A stretch of DNA of 64,000 bases, taken from assembly GCF_004799345.1 (NCBI RefSeq), contig NZ_SSMC01000001.1, positions 1,364,001-1,428,000 of the forward strand. The letters run 5' to 3'. Source of the stretch: Robertkochia marina (lineage in GTDB: Bacteria > Bacteroidota > Bacteroidia > Flavobacteriales > Flavobacteriaceae). Positions 17,392 to 25,641 of this stretch are shown here, piece after piece. Position 1 is the stretch's first letter; each line of letters begins with the position of its first letter. Both the position numbers and the translations under genes were made by a program. The notes under the pieces were generated by a model, which saw nothing but the letters and a program-made list of their open reading frames with translations, made no database searches and had not been told where the DNA came from.

Positions 17392-17727
17392 CTACATAGA
17401 AAGTTTGTTGTACTTATTCATCATTTGAACCCCATGTACCAGGGTGGCTCCGCTTTCTATGGCAGCTCCCACATGAACGGCTTCCATCATTTCTTCCTTG
17501 GTAATGCCGCGTTGTAATCCGTCTTTGGTATAGGCGTCGATGCAATAAGGACATTGTCGAACATGTGCCACAGCAAGGGCGATCAACGACTTTTCTCTGG
17601 CGCTGAGGCTGCCTTCTTCAAAGACCTTGTTGTAGTATTCGAAAAACTTTTCTCCTAATTCTTCACTCCATTCGGTAATGCTTCCGAATTTTCTCAGGTC
17701 GGCGGGATCGTAGTATGATTTACTCAT
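17392..17727 (-). CDS. Arsenosugar-associated AhpD-like (carboxymuconolactone decarboxylase family) protein
   Basis: 111 aa all-helical protein with the redox motif C59xxC62 (CPYCIDAY) and HVRQCPYC context typical of AhpD-like peroxidases. A subfamily of these is restricted to arsenosugar operons; a thiol-disulfide or arsenic redox role is presumed. First gene of the minus-strand operon. A 15-bp palindrome lies about 58 bp upstream of its ATG. Confidence 0.88.
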   Translation of the reverse strand: MSKSYYDPADLRKFGSITEWSEELGEKFFEYYNKVFEEGSLSAREKSLIALAVAHVRQCPYCIDAYTKDGLQRGITKEEMMEAVHVGAAIESGATLVHGVQMMNKYNKLSM

Positions 17728-17777
17728 TTTGTTGATCTTGATTTTGTTAGGTTAGTCTTGGTTTTTGACGGTTTTGC

Positions 17778-17792
17778 TGTAATTTCATTACA
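17778..17792. promoter_or_regulatory. Palindromic candidate operator of the arsenosugar operon
   Basis: TGTAAT-TTC-ATTACA, a perfect 6-bp inverted repeat with a 3-bp spacer, centred about 58 bp upstream of the first operon ATG. On the minus strand, TAACCTAA follows after 23 nt, close to a -7 element. It could be bound by a dimeric regulator. The protein is unknown; no ArsR gene is in the window. Confidence 0.4.
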
Positions 17793-17962
17793 AATTGTCC
17801 TAATATATTATTGTAAATTAGGAATCCGGGCAGTAAAGGTATAAGAATAATAATTGCCGATAGAACAGTATTTTTCGATGAGTTGATGTTACTACTCAGG
17901 TAGTTACTGAAAATCGGTTGTATGAAATTCCTTTTCTCCCTTTGAATTAATACCAAATACAA

Positions 17963-19501
17963 GTGAACTGTTTAAAACATTACCTGCTTCCTGCACTGTT
18001 ACTTGTCTCTTATTCCTGTAAGCAAGAGAATAAGACCAAAGAGCCGGAGCAGGATACAACGAATATGGAAACTGCTATGTATACCGAAAAGTTCCGACCT
18101 CAATTTCATTTCAGTCCTGCTGAGAAGTGGATGAACGATCCTAATGGTCTCGTATTTCACCAGGGGTTATATCACCTTTTCTATCAATATTACCCCGATG
18201 ATATTGTCTGGGGGCCTATGCACTGGGGGCATGCCGTTAGTAAAGATCTGTTGCATTGGGAGCATAAACCTATCGCTCTCTACCCCGATGAATTGGGATA
18301 TATCTTTTCAGGAAGTGCCGTGGTGGATACCAATAATTCCAGTGGGTTGGGGAGTATAGAAAATCCTCCCCTGGTAGCCATCTATACCTATCACGATCCC
18401 GAGAAGGAGAATTCCGGTAATAACGACCACCAGACCCAGGGCATTGCCTACAGTCTTGATAACGGTGATACCTGGACAAAATATGAAGGTAATCCGGTTA
18501 TCGATAATAATGAATTTCTTGATTTCAGAGACCCTAAGGTGTTTTGGGACGACGATGGCAACCGTTGGCTGATGTTGTTGGTGGCCGGCGATCATCTGCA
18601 GATCTACAGTTCTGAGAATCTGATCGACTGGACCTATCTTAGTGATTTCGGAAAGGAGCAGGGGGCTCACGGTGGGGTGTGGGAGTGTCCTGATATGTTC
18701 CCGCTTCAGGTGGAGGGCAGTGATGAGGTAAAATGGGTTTTGCTTATTTCTATAAACCCGGGAGGACCTAACGGAGGCTCCGCGACCCAGTATTTCGTAG
18801 GAGAATTTGATGGCACCACCTTTACCTCAGACCAGCAAGAAGAGAAGTGGGTAGACTGGGGAGCGGATAATTATGCCGGGGTTACTTATAATAATGTACC
18901 GGACGGTGAGCGGGTCTTTATAGGTTGGATGAGCAATTGGAACTATGCCCGCAACACGCCTACAGAAGTTTGGAGAAGTGCAATGACCCTTCCGAGAGAA
19001 CTGTCTCTTCATAAGATCAATGGGGAGTATGAATTGAAAAACTATCCGATAGAAGCGTTCGACACTTTGGCAGAATCAATGGAGGTCGAGGCCGGAAAAG
19101 CCGAATACAAGACGGAAAACTTTAATGCGGCCGACATAAAATTCACCACCGGTTTTTCGACTAGTGAATGGCGATTCTATAATGAGGAAGGAGAGGAATT
19201 GCTGATCATTCTTGATGCTGATAAGAAACTCTTAAGTATTGACCGTTCCCGCAGCGGACAAACCGAATTTCATGAATCTTTTGCCGATCAGGTACACACA
19301 ACCCCGATCGGGAATCTTCCCGGAAGCGAATTCGAGGTGCGTATTATTTTGGATGAATCCTCGGTTGAGATCTTCCTCAATAAAGGCCAATACGTAATGA
19401 CAGAACAACTATTTCCTGATAATCCCTATACCCGTTTTTCCATGAAAGGAACCTCTGTCCCTGGTGATGTGATCATCAACAAGGTAGAAAGGGTATGGTA
19501 A
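17963..19501 (+). CDS. GH32 fructan hydrolase (levanase/inulinase type), lipoprotein
   Basis: 512 aa. Five-bladed propeller glycosidase that removes beta-fructosyl units. All three active-site blocks are visible: WMNDPNG (nucleophile Asp), FRDPKVFW (transition-state Asp) and WECPDMF (acid/base Glu). A C-terminal beta-sandwich ends in SSVEIFLNKGQ. The start is GTG; no in-frame ATG preserves the signal peptide with lipobox VSYSC, so the enzyme is probably a surface or periplasmic lipoprotein. A sugar transporter gene follows after 10 bp, so the pair likely uses levan or inulin products. Confidence 0.92.
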   Translation: MNCLKHYLLPALLLVSYSCKQENKTKEPEQDTTNMETAMYTEKFRPQFHFSPAEKWMNDPNGLVFHQGLYHLFYQYYPDDIVWGPMHWGHAVSKDLLHWEHKPIALYPDELGYIFSGSAVVDTNNSSGLGSIENPPLVAIYTYHDPEKENSGNNDHQTQGIAYSLDNGDTWTKYEGNPVIDNNEFLDFRDPKVFWDDDGNRWLMLLVAGDHLQIYSSENLIDWTYLSDFGKEQGAHGGVWECPDMFPLQVEGSDEVKWVLLISINPGGPNGGSATQYFVGEFDGTTFTSDQQEEKWVDWGADNYAGVTYNNVPDGERVFIGWMSNWNYARNTPTEVWRSAMTLPRELSLHKINGEYELKNYPIEAFDTLAESMEVEAGKAEYKTENFNAADIKFTTGFSTSEWRFYNEEGEELLIILDADKKLLSIDRSRSGQTEFHESFADQVHTTPIGNLPGSEFEVRIILDESSVEIFLNKGQYVMTEQLFPDNPYTRFSMKGTSVPGDVIINKVERVW

Positions 19502-19511
19502 ACCACCTGCT

Positions 19512-20849
19512 ATGAATAAATTACTTTTCTGGTCAATAACCGTGGCCCTTGCCGGATTTTTATTTGGATTCGATACCGTGGTCATTTCCGGAGCCGATAA
19601 AAAATTACAAGCTTTGTGGGGCTCCTCAGATGCCTTTCACGGTATCGTGGTTATGTCTATGGCGCTCTGGGGCACTGTGATCGGTGCCATGTTCGGAGGT
19701 ATTCCCACTGATAAATTAGGAAGGAAGAAGACATTGATATGGATCGGACTCTTCTATTTTGTTTCGGCTGTGGGTTCAGCCATGGCGAACGATCCGTATG
19801 TATTCGCTGTATTCCGATTTCTCGGAGGTTTAGGGGTAGGGGCCTCTACCATTGCTGCTCCGGCCTATGTGTCAGAGATCGCCCCCGCCAAAGACCGGGG
19901 AAGGTTGGTTGCCCTTTACCAGTTTAATATTGTGTTGGGAATTCTGATCGCCTTTATCTCCAACTTTTTCCTGAGAAATATAGGTGATAATGCCTGGCGA
20001 TGGATGATTGGGGTGGAGGCTATTCCTGCCTTTATATATACGATCATGGTCTTTACCGTTCCCCGCAGTCCGCGATGGCTCTTTGTGAATGGCCATGAGG
20101 AAGAAGCAGCAGCAACCCTGAAACTTATAAACCCGAATGAAGATATTGATAACCTCCTTGCAAACATCAGGGAACAGGAATCTGAACATGCCGCAACTGA
20201 GGAGAATATATTTATGAAGAAATATCGCTTTCCCCTTATTTTGGCATTTCTGATAGCCTTTTTTAATCAATTCTCCGGGATCAATGCCTTTCTCTATTAT
20301 GCACCTCGCATCTTTGAGGAGGCCGGGCTGGGCGAGAGTACGGCCTTTCTGAGCAGTATTGGTATAGGGGTTACCAATCTTATTTTTACATTACTAGGAG
20401 TGTTTCTGATCGACCGTCTTGGAAGGAGGCAACTCATGTACTTTGGTTCTGTCGGATATATCATTTCCCTAAGCCTGGTGGCCATGGCTTTCTTCTTAAA
20501 TTGGGGAGGATTGTCGGTGCCTTTATTCCTTTTTATTTTTATTGGAGCGCATGCCATCGGGCAGGGGGCCGTGATCTGGGTCTTTATTTCGGAGATCTTT
20601 CCCAACCATCTTCGAAGTTCCGGGCAGGCCTTTGGTTGTTCTACCCATTGGATACTGGCAGCTATCATTCCATCTTTAATGCCTATGGTGATGGGTGCTA
20701 TAGGCCCTGCACCGGTGTTTGCGTTCTTTGCCTTCATGATGGTACTGCAATTGCTTTTTGTTCATTATATGATGCCTGAAACCAAAGGAAAAAGTCTCGA
20801 AGAGCTATCAGCTGCCTTAACCGCTGCAGAAACTGAAGCTGCTTCCTGA
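19512..20849 (+). CDS. Sugar porter family MFS transporter
   Basis: 445 aa with 12 predicted membrane segments and sugar-porter signatures: DKLGRKK after TM2, the matching DRLGRR after TM8, VPRSPRW at the end of the first half and PETKGKSLEEL at the C-terminus. Predicted inner-membrane proton symporter or facilitator for a monosaccharide or short oligosaccharide. It lies 10 bp after the GH32 gene, which suggests fructose or fructo-oligosaccharide uptake. Confidence 0.9.
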   Translation: MNKLLFWSITVALAGFLFGFDTVVISGADKKLQALWGSSDAFHGIVVMSMALWGTVIGAMFGGIPTDKLGRKKTLIWIGLFYFVSAVGSAMANDPYVFAVFRFLGGLGVGASTIAAPAYVSEIAPAKDRGRLVALYQFNIVLGILIAFISNFFLRNIGDNAWRWMIGVEAIPAFIYTIMVFTVPRSPRWLFVNGHEEEAAATLKLINPNEDIDNLLANIREQESEHAATEENIFMKKYRFPLILAFLIAFFNQFSGINAFLYYAPRIFEEAGLGESTAFLSSIGIGVTNLIFTLLGVFLIDRLGRRQLMYFGSVGYIISLSLVAMAFFLNWGGLSVPLFLFIFIGAHAIGQGAVIWVFISEIFPNHLRSSGQAFGCSTHWILAAIIPSLMPMVMGAIGPAPVFAFFAFMMVLQLLFVHYMMPETKGKSLEELSAALTAAETEAAS

Positions 20850-20992
20850 CACCTCAGGTAGTAAGCTTTGTTAAAAAATGATAAAAGCAGGAGCGTTGGG
20901 GTAATTTTTAACTAAATTCAGGAGTTGTTCGACGGAAGGGTTTCTTTCCTTCACTGCAATGTTGAACTGAAATTAATATCAAAAATATTGTC

Positions 20993-21454
20993 ATGCCAAC
21001 TTACACTTTAAACGTTAACGGAAATGCCTTGTCTGTAGAGGCAGACAGCGATACCCCGGTACTTTGGGTATTGCGCGATCATGCCAACCTGGTTGGAACT
21101 AAATTTGGATGCGGAATCGGGCAGTGCGGAGCTTGTACTATACACCTTGACGGTGCGGCCACAAGAAGTTGTTTACTCACCGTTGACCAGGTAAAAGATG
21201 CCCGGATCACCACTATTGAAGGATTGTCGGAACATGGTGACCATCCCGTGCAACAAGCATGGAAAGAGGTCGATGTACCTCAATGCGGCTATTGCCAGGC
21301 CGGGCAGATCATGACCGCCTCTGCTTTCCTTTCAGAAAATCCAAACCCTTCAGAGGAAGAGATCAGGAGTGCCATGCACGGGAATATTTGCCGGTGTGCG
21401 GCCTATAATCGTATAGAAAAGGCTGTGAAGTTGGCAGCAGGTAAATCTAAATAA
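20993..21454 (+). CDS. 2Fe-2S small subunit of a second molybdenum hydroxylase
   Basis: 153 aa paralogue of the protein at 2796 with cluster ligands C40, C45, C48, C60 and the second set in PQCGYCQAG and NICRC. It transfers electrons for the large subunit encoded 19 bp downstream. First gene of a plus-strand run that ends in molybdenum cofactor genes, which ties cofactor supply to this enzyme. Confidence 0.93.
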   Translation: MPTYTLNVNGNALSVEADSDTPVLWVLRDHANLVGTKFGCGIGQCGACTIHLDGAATRSCLLTVDQVKDARITTIEGLSEHGDHPVQQAWKEVDVPQCGYCQAGQIMTASAFLSENPNPSEEEIRSAMHGNICRCAAYNRIEKAVKLAAGKSK

Positions 21455-21473
21455 TCCTATAAATTGAAAAATC

Positions 21474-23633
21474 ATGGCTTCTTCTAAAACAATAGACCGA
21501 CGATCATTCATTAAGCTTTCTTCCTTAACCGGAGGAGGTATCCTTATAGGGTTTAACCTGTTTACGGCCTGTAAGAGTGATGCAAAACCGCCGGAAGACC
21601 TGGCAAACTTGAATTTTAAAGATTTTAATGCCTTCATAAAGATCGCAGAGAATGGCAAGGTGACCATCATTTCACCCAACCCCGAAATAGGGCAGGGGGT
21701 TAAAACCTCCATGCCTATGATCATTGCAGAAGAGCTTGATGTTGCCTGGGATGATGTTTTTGTTGAACAGGGACCACTGGATACAGAGAATTTTACCCGG
21801 CAGGTGGCCGGGGGAAGCCAGTCGATCCGTTTTGGTTGGGATTCTCTCAGGGAAACAGGGGCCACTGCCCGTCAAATGCTGGTGAATGCTGCTGCAGCCA
21901 AATGGGGTGTTGATCCCTCAGAATGTTCAGTTTCAGAAGGGGTGGTAATCAACGCTGCAGGAGATCAACTCGGGTATGGAGAGCTGGTAACCGACGCCGC
22001 CCAATTGGAGGTTCCCGAAGGAGTTACCCTGAAAGATCCGGATGATTATAAGATCATTGGAACCAGCAGGGTTAACGTTGATATAGATGAGATCATTACC
22101 GGAAAGCCTTTGTTCGGTCTCGACTATAAGGCAGATGGGATGGTCTATGCCTGTGCCGTGAGACCCCCTGCTTTTGGGCAAACCCTGGAGTCTTATGATG
22201 ATACTGAAGCCAGAAAGGTGAACGGGGTTATCGATGTGGTTGCCTATGGTGAGGGGAATAAGGTAGCTGTCATAGCAGAAAATACATGGGCAGCGATAAA
22301 AGGTAAAAAGGCATTAAAGACAACCTGGTCTGACGACTCTGAACTGGAAAGTTCTGAGCTTCACGATCAGGAACTCGGTAAGATCCTGGAAGGTGATGAT
22401 TTTGAGGTTCGTAGGGAAGACGGGGATGTGGAGAAAGCCTTTAAGGAGGCCGATCAGGTGGTGGAACGGGTATATAGTTCCCCCTTCCTACCTCATAATT
22501 GTATGGAACCTATGAACTTTTTTGGGCATGTTACCGATGAAAAGGTAACCCTGGTAGGGCCGATACAAACCCCGGCCGGAACACAAGCCGGAGTGGCAGA
22601 ACTACTTGGACGCCCTAAGGAGGAGATCACTATTGATATGACCCGAATGGGAGGTGGTTTTGGTCGTAGATTATATGGCGATTTTGCTCTGGAAGTGGCT
22701 GAGATCGCAGATAAGATAAGAAAACCGGTCAAGCTGGTTTATACCCGGGAAGATGATATGACGGCCGGAATTTACCGGATGGCGATAAAGTATAAGATAG
22801 CCGCAGCGATCAAGGATGGAAAGATCACAGGGTATCACCTAAAAGAAGCTGCTGTTAACAGCAACATGTATGGCCTCATACCTCACTTTTTCCCGGCCGG
22901 AGCCATCGATAATTACAAGGTGGAAACGGCAAATTATAAAAGTAAAATTACCACGGGGGCGTGGAGAGCACCCTATACCAATTTCCTGGCCTTTGCAGAA
23001 CAAAGCTTCTTCGATGAACTTTTTGAGATCATGGGCGTTGATCCTATCCAAACCAGGCTGGATCTTTTAGAAAAGGTAAAGGGCACGACGGATGAAAATA
23101 TAGAGTATTCTCCTGAACGTCTCCAGGGGGTTATAAAACTTGCCGTAGAAAAATCAGGATGGGGCAAGCAGCCCGAAGGTGTCTACCAGGGTTTTGTAGC
23201 CTACTATTGTCATAATACCCATGTGGCAGAGGTGGCAGATGTGGTGATGGAAAACGGCAACCCGGTGGTGAAGAAAGTGACCTGTGCAGTAGATTGTGGT
23301 ATTGTGATCAATCCGACAGGAGCAGAGAACCAGATCGTGGGAGGCGTTATTGATGGAATAGGCCATGCCATGTATGGCGATTTTAGTTTTGATAAAGGGA
23401 AACCCCGTGACAGCAATTATGCCACCTATCGCCTGATTCGCATGCAGGAAACTCCAAAGGTGGAAGCACACTTCGTGCAAAATAAATTGTCGCCAACAGG
23501 GTTGGGAGAACCCGGATTGCCTCCGGCAGGAGGTGCCATAGCCAATGCCATTAAAAAGGCTACCGGCATGCGTTTAACCAAGCAACCTTTTATTCTGCAA
23601 CTGGCCGAAAGAGAAAATAAAGTAATAGGGTAA
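21474..23633 (+). CDS. Molybdopterin-binding subunit of a second IorB-like hydroxylase
   Basis: 719 aa paralogue of the 3301 protein. The N-terminus has DRRSFIKLS followed by a hydrophobic segment ending in LFTACK, a twin-arginine signal with a possible lipobox. Cofactor loop GGGFGRR and TGLGEPGLPP near the C-terminus carry the expected binding site and catalytic Glu. It shares long identical stretches with the first copy (ISPNPEIGQ-VKTSMPMI, GGSQSIR), so the duplication is old but clear. The next gene, moaD, starts 6 bp later. Confidence 0.92.
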   Translation: MASSKTIDRRSFIKLSSLTGGGILIGFNLFTACKSDAKPPEDLANLNFKDFNAFIKIAENGKVTIISPNPEIGQGVKTSMPMIIAEELDVAWDDVFVEQGPLDTENFTRQVAGGSQSIRFGWDSLRETGATARQMLVNAAAAKWGVDPSECSVSEGVVINAAGDQLGYGELVTDAAQLEVPEGVTLKDPDDYKIIGTSRVNVDIDEIITGKPLFGLDYKADGMVYACAVRPPAFGQTLESYDDTEARKVNGVIDVVAYGEGNKVAVIAENTWAAIKGKKALKTTWSDDSELESSELHDQELGKILEGDDFEVRREDGDVEKAFKEADQVVERVYSSPFLPHNCMEPMNFFGHVTDEKVTLVGPIQTPAGTQAGVAELLGRPKEEITIDMTRMGGGFGRRLYGDFALEVAEIADKIRKPVKLVYTREDDMTAGIYRMAIKYKIAAAIKDGKITGYHLKEAAVNSNMYGLIPHFFPAGAIDNYKVETANYKSKITTGAWRAPYTNFLAFAEQSFFDELFEIMGVDPIQTRLDLLEKVKGTTDENIEYSPERLQGVIKLAVEKSGWGKQPEGVYQGFVAYYCHNTHVAEVADVVMENGNPVVKKVTCAVDCGIVINPTGAENQIVGGVIDGIGHAMYGDFSFDKGKPRDSNYATYRLIRMQETPKVEAHFVQNKLSPTGLGEPGLPPAGGAIANAIKKATGMRLTKQPFILQLAERENKVIG

Positions 23634-23639
23634 GAGAAC

Positions 23640-23882
23640 ATGAAAGATATTTTGTTATTTGGAGTCACCAGGGAGATCGTAGGGGGTGCCACTGTTCGTA
23701 TTTCGGAAGAGGAATTTCCGAAGGATGTGGCTTCTTTAAAAGCGATGCTAATGGAAAAGTATCCGCCCTTAAAGGAGATCATCTCCTTGCGGATCGCTGT
23801 GAATAATGAATTTGCCAAAGATGAACTGACCATAGGCTCTGAAGATGAGATAGCCCTGATACCACCTGTGAGCGGGGGTTGA
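23640..23882 (+). CDS. moaD: MoaD/ThiS-family sulfur carrier protein
   Basis: 80 aa ubiquitin-like protein ending in PPVSGG; the C-terminal Gly-Gly is adenylated and thiocarboxylated by a MoeB-type E1 and supplies sulfur for molybdopterin. Length and ending match MoaD. It is 6 bp after the molybdenum hydroxylase subunit gene and upstream of moaC and the E1 gene. No moaE gene is nearby. Confidence 0.88.
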   Translation: MKDILLFGVTREIVGGATVRISEEEFPKDVASLKAMLMEKYPPLKEIISLRIAVNNEFAKDELTIGSEDEIALIPPVSGG

Positions 23883-24018
23883 TGGTACTGATGAAAAGAT
23901 TTTAGAATGATACAGGTTTCCGTAAATGAAATGGAAGTGCCGACCGTGATGGAAATTAATAACACTGAAAACACAGGGGGAGGTCTAAACTTAAAGAACT
24001 TACCAGTTGAACAATACT

Positions 24019-24501
24019 ATGAAAAGAACCTTAACACATATTGACCGGGAAGGCAAAGCAAAAATGGTGGACGTGAGCAATAAAGAGATCACCGAACGTA
24101 CCGCTATAGCCACAGGCAAGGTGGAATTCCCATCTGAGGTATTTGCCATTCTGAAAGAACAAGGGTTTACAGGAAAGAAGGGGAGCATTATACAAACGGC
24201 CGTGATCGCCGGGATACAGGGCGTAAAACAGACCTCCAATCTCATCCCTATGTGTCACCCCTTGCCGGTAACCGGTATCGATATAACCATTGAACCCGGT
24301 AAGGATATGCTTGAGATTCGCTGCAAGGTGAAATGCCAGGGGAAAACCGGGGTTGAAATGGAAGCGCTTAATGGGGTTTCTGTGAGTGCCTTGACCATTT
24401 ACGATATGTGCAAGGCATTATCTCATGATATTCATATAACCGGGATACAATTGGAGCACAAGACCGGGGGGAAAAGTGACTTTGACAGGTCTGGTCTTTA
24501 A
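24019..24501 (+). CDS. moaC: Cyclic pyranopterin monophosphate synthase MoaC
   Basis: 160 aa. MoaC works with MoaA to form cyclic pyranopterin monophosphate from GTP. Conserved blocks are present: MVDVSNKEITERTA, MCHPLPVTGID, GKTGVEMEALNGVSVSALTIYDMCKA and the C-terminal KTGGKSDF. A TTG start at 24007 is possible; ATG 24019 matches the usual N-terminus. It sits in the cofactor run between moaD and the moeB-like gene; moaA is not in the window. Confidence 0.92.
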   Translation: MKRTLTHIDREGKAKMVDVSNKEITERTAIATGKVEFPSEVFAILKEQGFTGKKGSIIQTAVIAGIQGVKQTSNLIPMCHPLPVTGIDITIEPGKDMLEIRCKVKCQGKTGVEMEALNGVSVSALTIYDMCKALSHDIHITGIQLEHKTGGKSDFDRSGL

Positions 24502-24567
24502 GAAGGCAATAAAATGATGCAGGAGTCATCGAATCTTTGGGGGCTTCTGTTGATATGAGCATAAAAT

Positions 24568-25641
24568 ATGAGTGACCGTTATATCAGGCAAAGAACCTTA
24601 AACACTTTTGGAGATGCCGCCCAGGATAAACTTCAGCAGGCTTCAGTCCTGGTCATTGGGGCAGGAGGCCTGGGAGTGCCTGCTTTGCAGTATCTAAACG
24701 CCATGGGAGTAGGCCGGCTTGGTATTGTGGATGCAGATACGGTAGATCTTTCCAACCTGCACCGGCAACCTATCTATACCGAAAATGACCTGGGTAAGTT
24801 TAAGGCTGAGGTGATCGGGAACTTTCTAAAGGCACAGAACAGCGAAACCGAAAAGGTGATCTATAAAACCTTTTTGCAACCCACCAACGCCCTTGAACTT
24901 ATTTCTGAATACGACCTGGTGCTGGATGCCAGTGATAATTTTGGCACCCGTTATCTTGTAAACGACTCCTGTGTGATCTTAAATAAACCATTCATCTATG
25001 GCGGTCTTTTCGGATTTGAAGGGCAGGTGAGCGTTTTTAATTACCGGGGAGGTCCAACCTATCGTTGTCTTTACCCGGAAATGCCCGACAGGGTGATCGC
25101 TGATTGCAATACCCATGGTGTTTTAGGGGTCGTTCCCGGTATTATCGGAAATTTACAGGCTATGGAGGTCGTGAAAATACTCACCGGGATAGGTGAGGTG
25201 TTGAGCGGAAAGTTACTACTGGTAGATACCCTAAGCATGCAGACCCATAAAATGAACATAGCTGCCATTCGGGAAAATTTGGAATTAAAGAGCCTGACGA
25301 AGGAGCAGTACATGGTACCGTGCAGTTCTATGAAAGGATTAGACCCTGAAGCGCTGGAGGCAGCTGCCGGCGAATTCTTTCTTTTAGATGTTCGCAGTAA
25401 AGATGAATTCAGTGCCTATCACATACCCGGATCCCGGAATATACCGCTGGACGAGCTGGGTGATCGCAAAGGGGAAATTCCTGTTGACCGTCCGGTTTGC
25501 CTGATATGTCAGCAGGCCATACGAACCAAACCTGCCGCTGCCGTACTTGAAGATCACGGGGTAGCCCTTTATGAACTCACCGGAGGCCTCCGTAACTACC
25601 TGGAATTCATCAAAGGTGTAAGAATACCTGACACCCAATAA
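24568..25641 (+). CDS. moeB: MoeB/ThiF-type E1 adenylyltransferase with C-terminal rhodanese domain
   Basis: 357 aa. The N-terminal 240 residues form the adenylation domain (VLVIGAGGLGVPALQYL; DADTVDLSNLHRQ), which activates the MoaD C-terminus. The last 100 residues are a rhodanese domain (LLDVRSKDEFSAYHIPGS) with Cys-containing active loop CLICQQAIRT, which can supply sulfur. Oddly, the first zinc Cys is replaced: GPTYRCLYPE instead of the usual CYRC, and no second CxxC is seen, so the structural zinc site is probably absent. It abuts the next gene with no gap. Confidence 0.87.
   Translation: MSDRYIRQRTLNTFGDAAQDKLQQASVLVIGAGGLGVPALQYLNAMGVGRLGIVDADTVDLSNLHRQPIYTENDLGKFKAEVIGNFLKAQNSETEKVIYKTFLQPTNALELISEYDLVLDASDNFGTRYLVNDSCVILNKPFIYGGLFGFEGQVSVFNYRGGPTYRCLYPEMPDRVIADCNTHGVLGVVPGIIGNLQAMEVVKILTGIGEVLSGKLLLVDTLSMQTHKMNIAAIRENLELKSLTKEQYMVPCSSMKGLDPEALEAAAGEFFLLDVRSKDEFSAYHIPGSRNIPLDELGDRKGEIPVDRPVCLICQQAIRTKPAAAVLEDHGVALYELTGGLRNYLEFIKGVRIPDTQ

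Noticed and set aside
17747-17962. 71-codon minus-strand ORF with a hydrophobic stretch
   Set aside because: It fills the divergent promoter region of the arsenosugar and GH32 operons and has no recognisable similarity or clear start; it covers the candidate operator.
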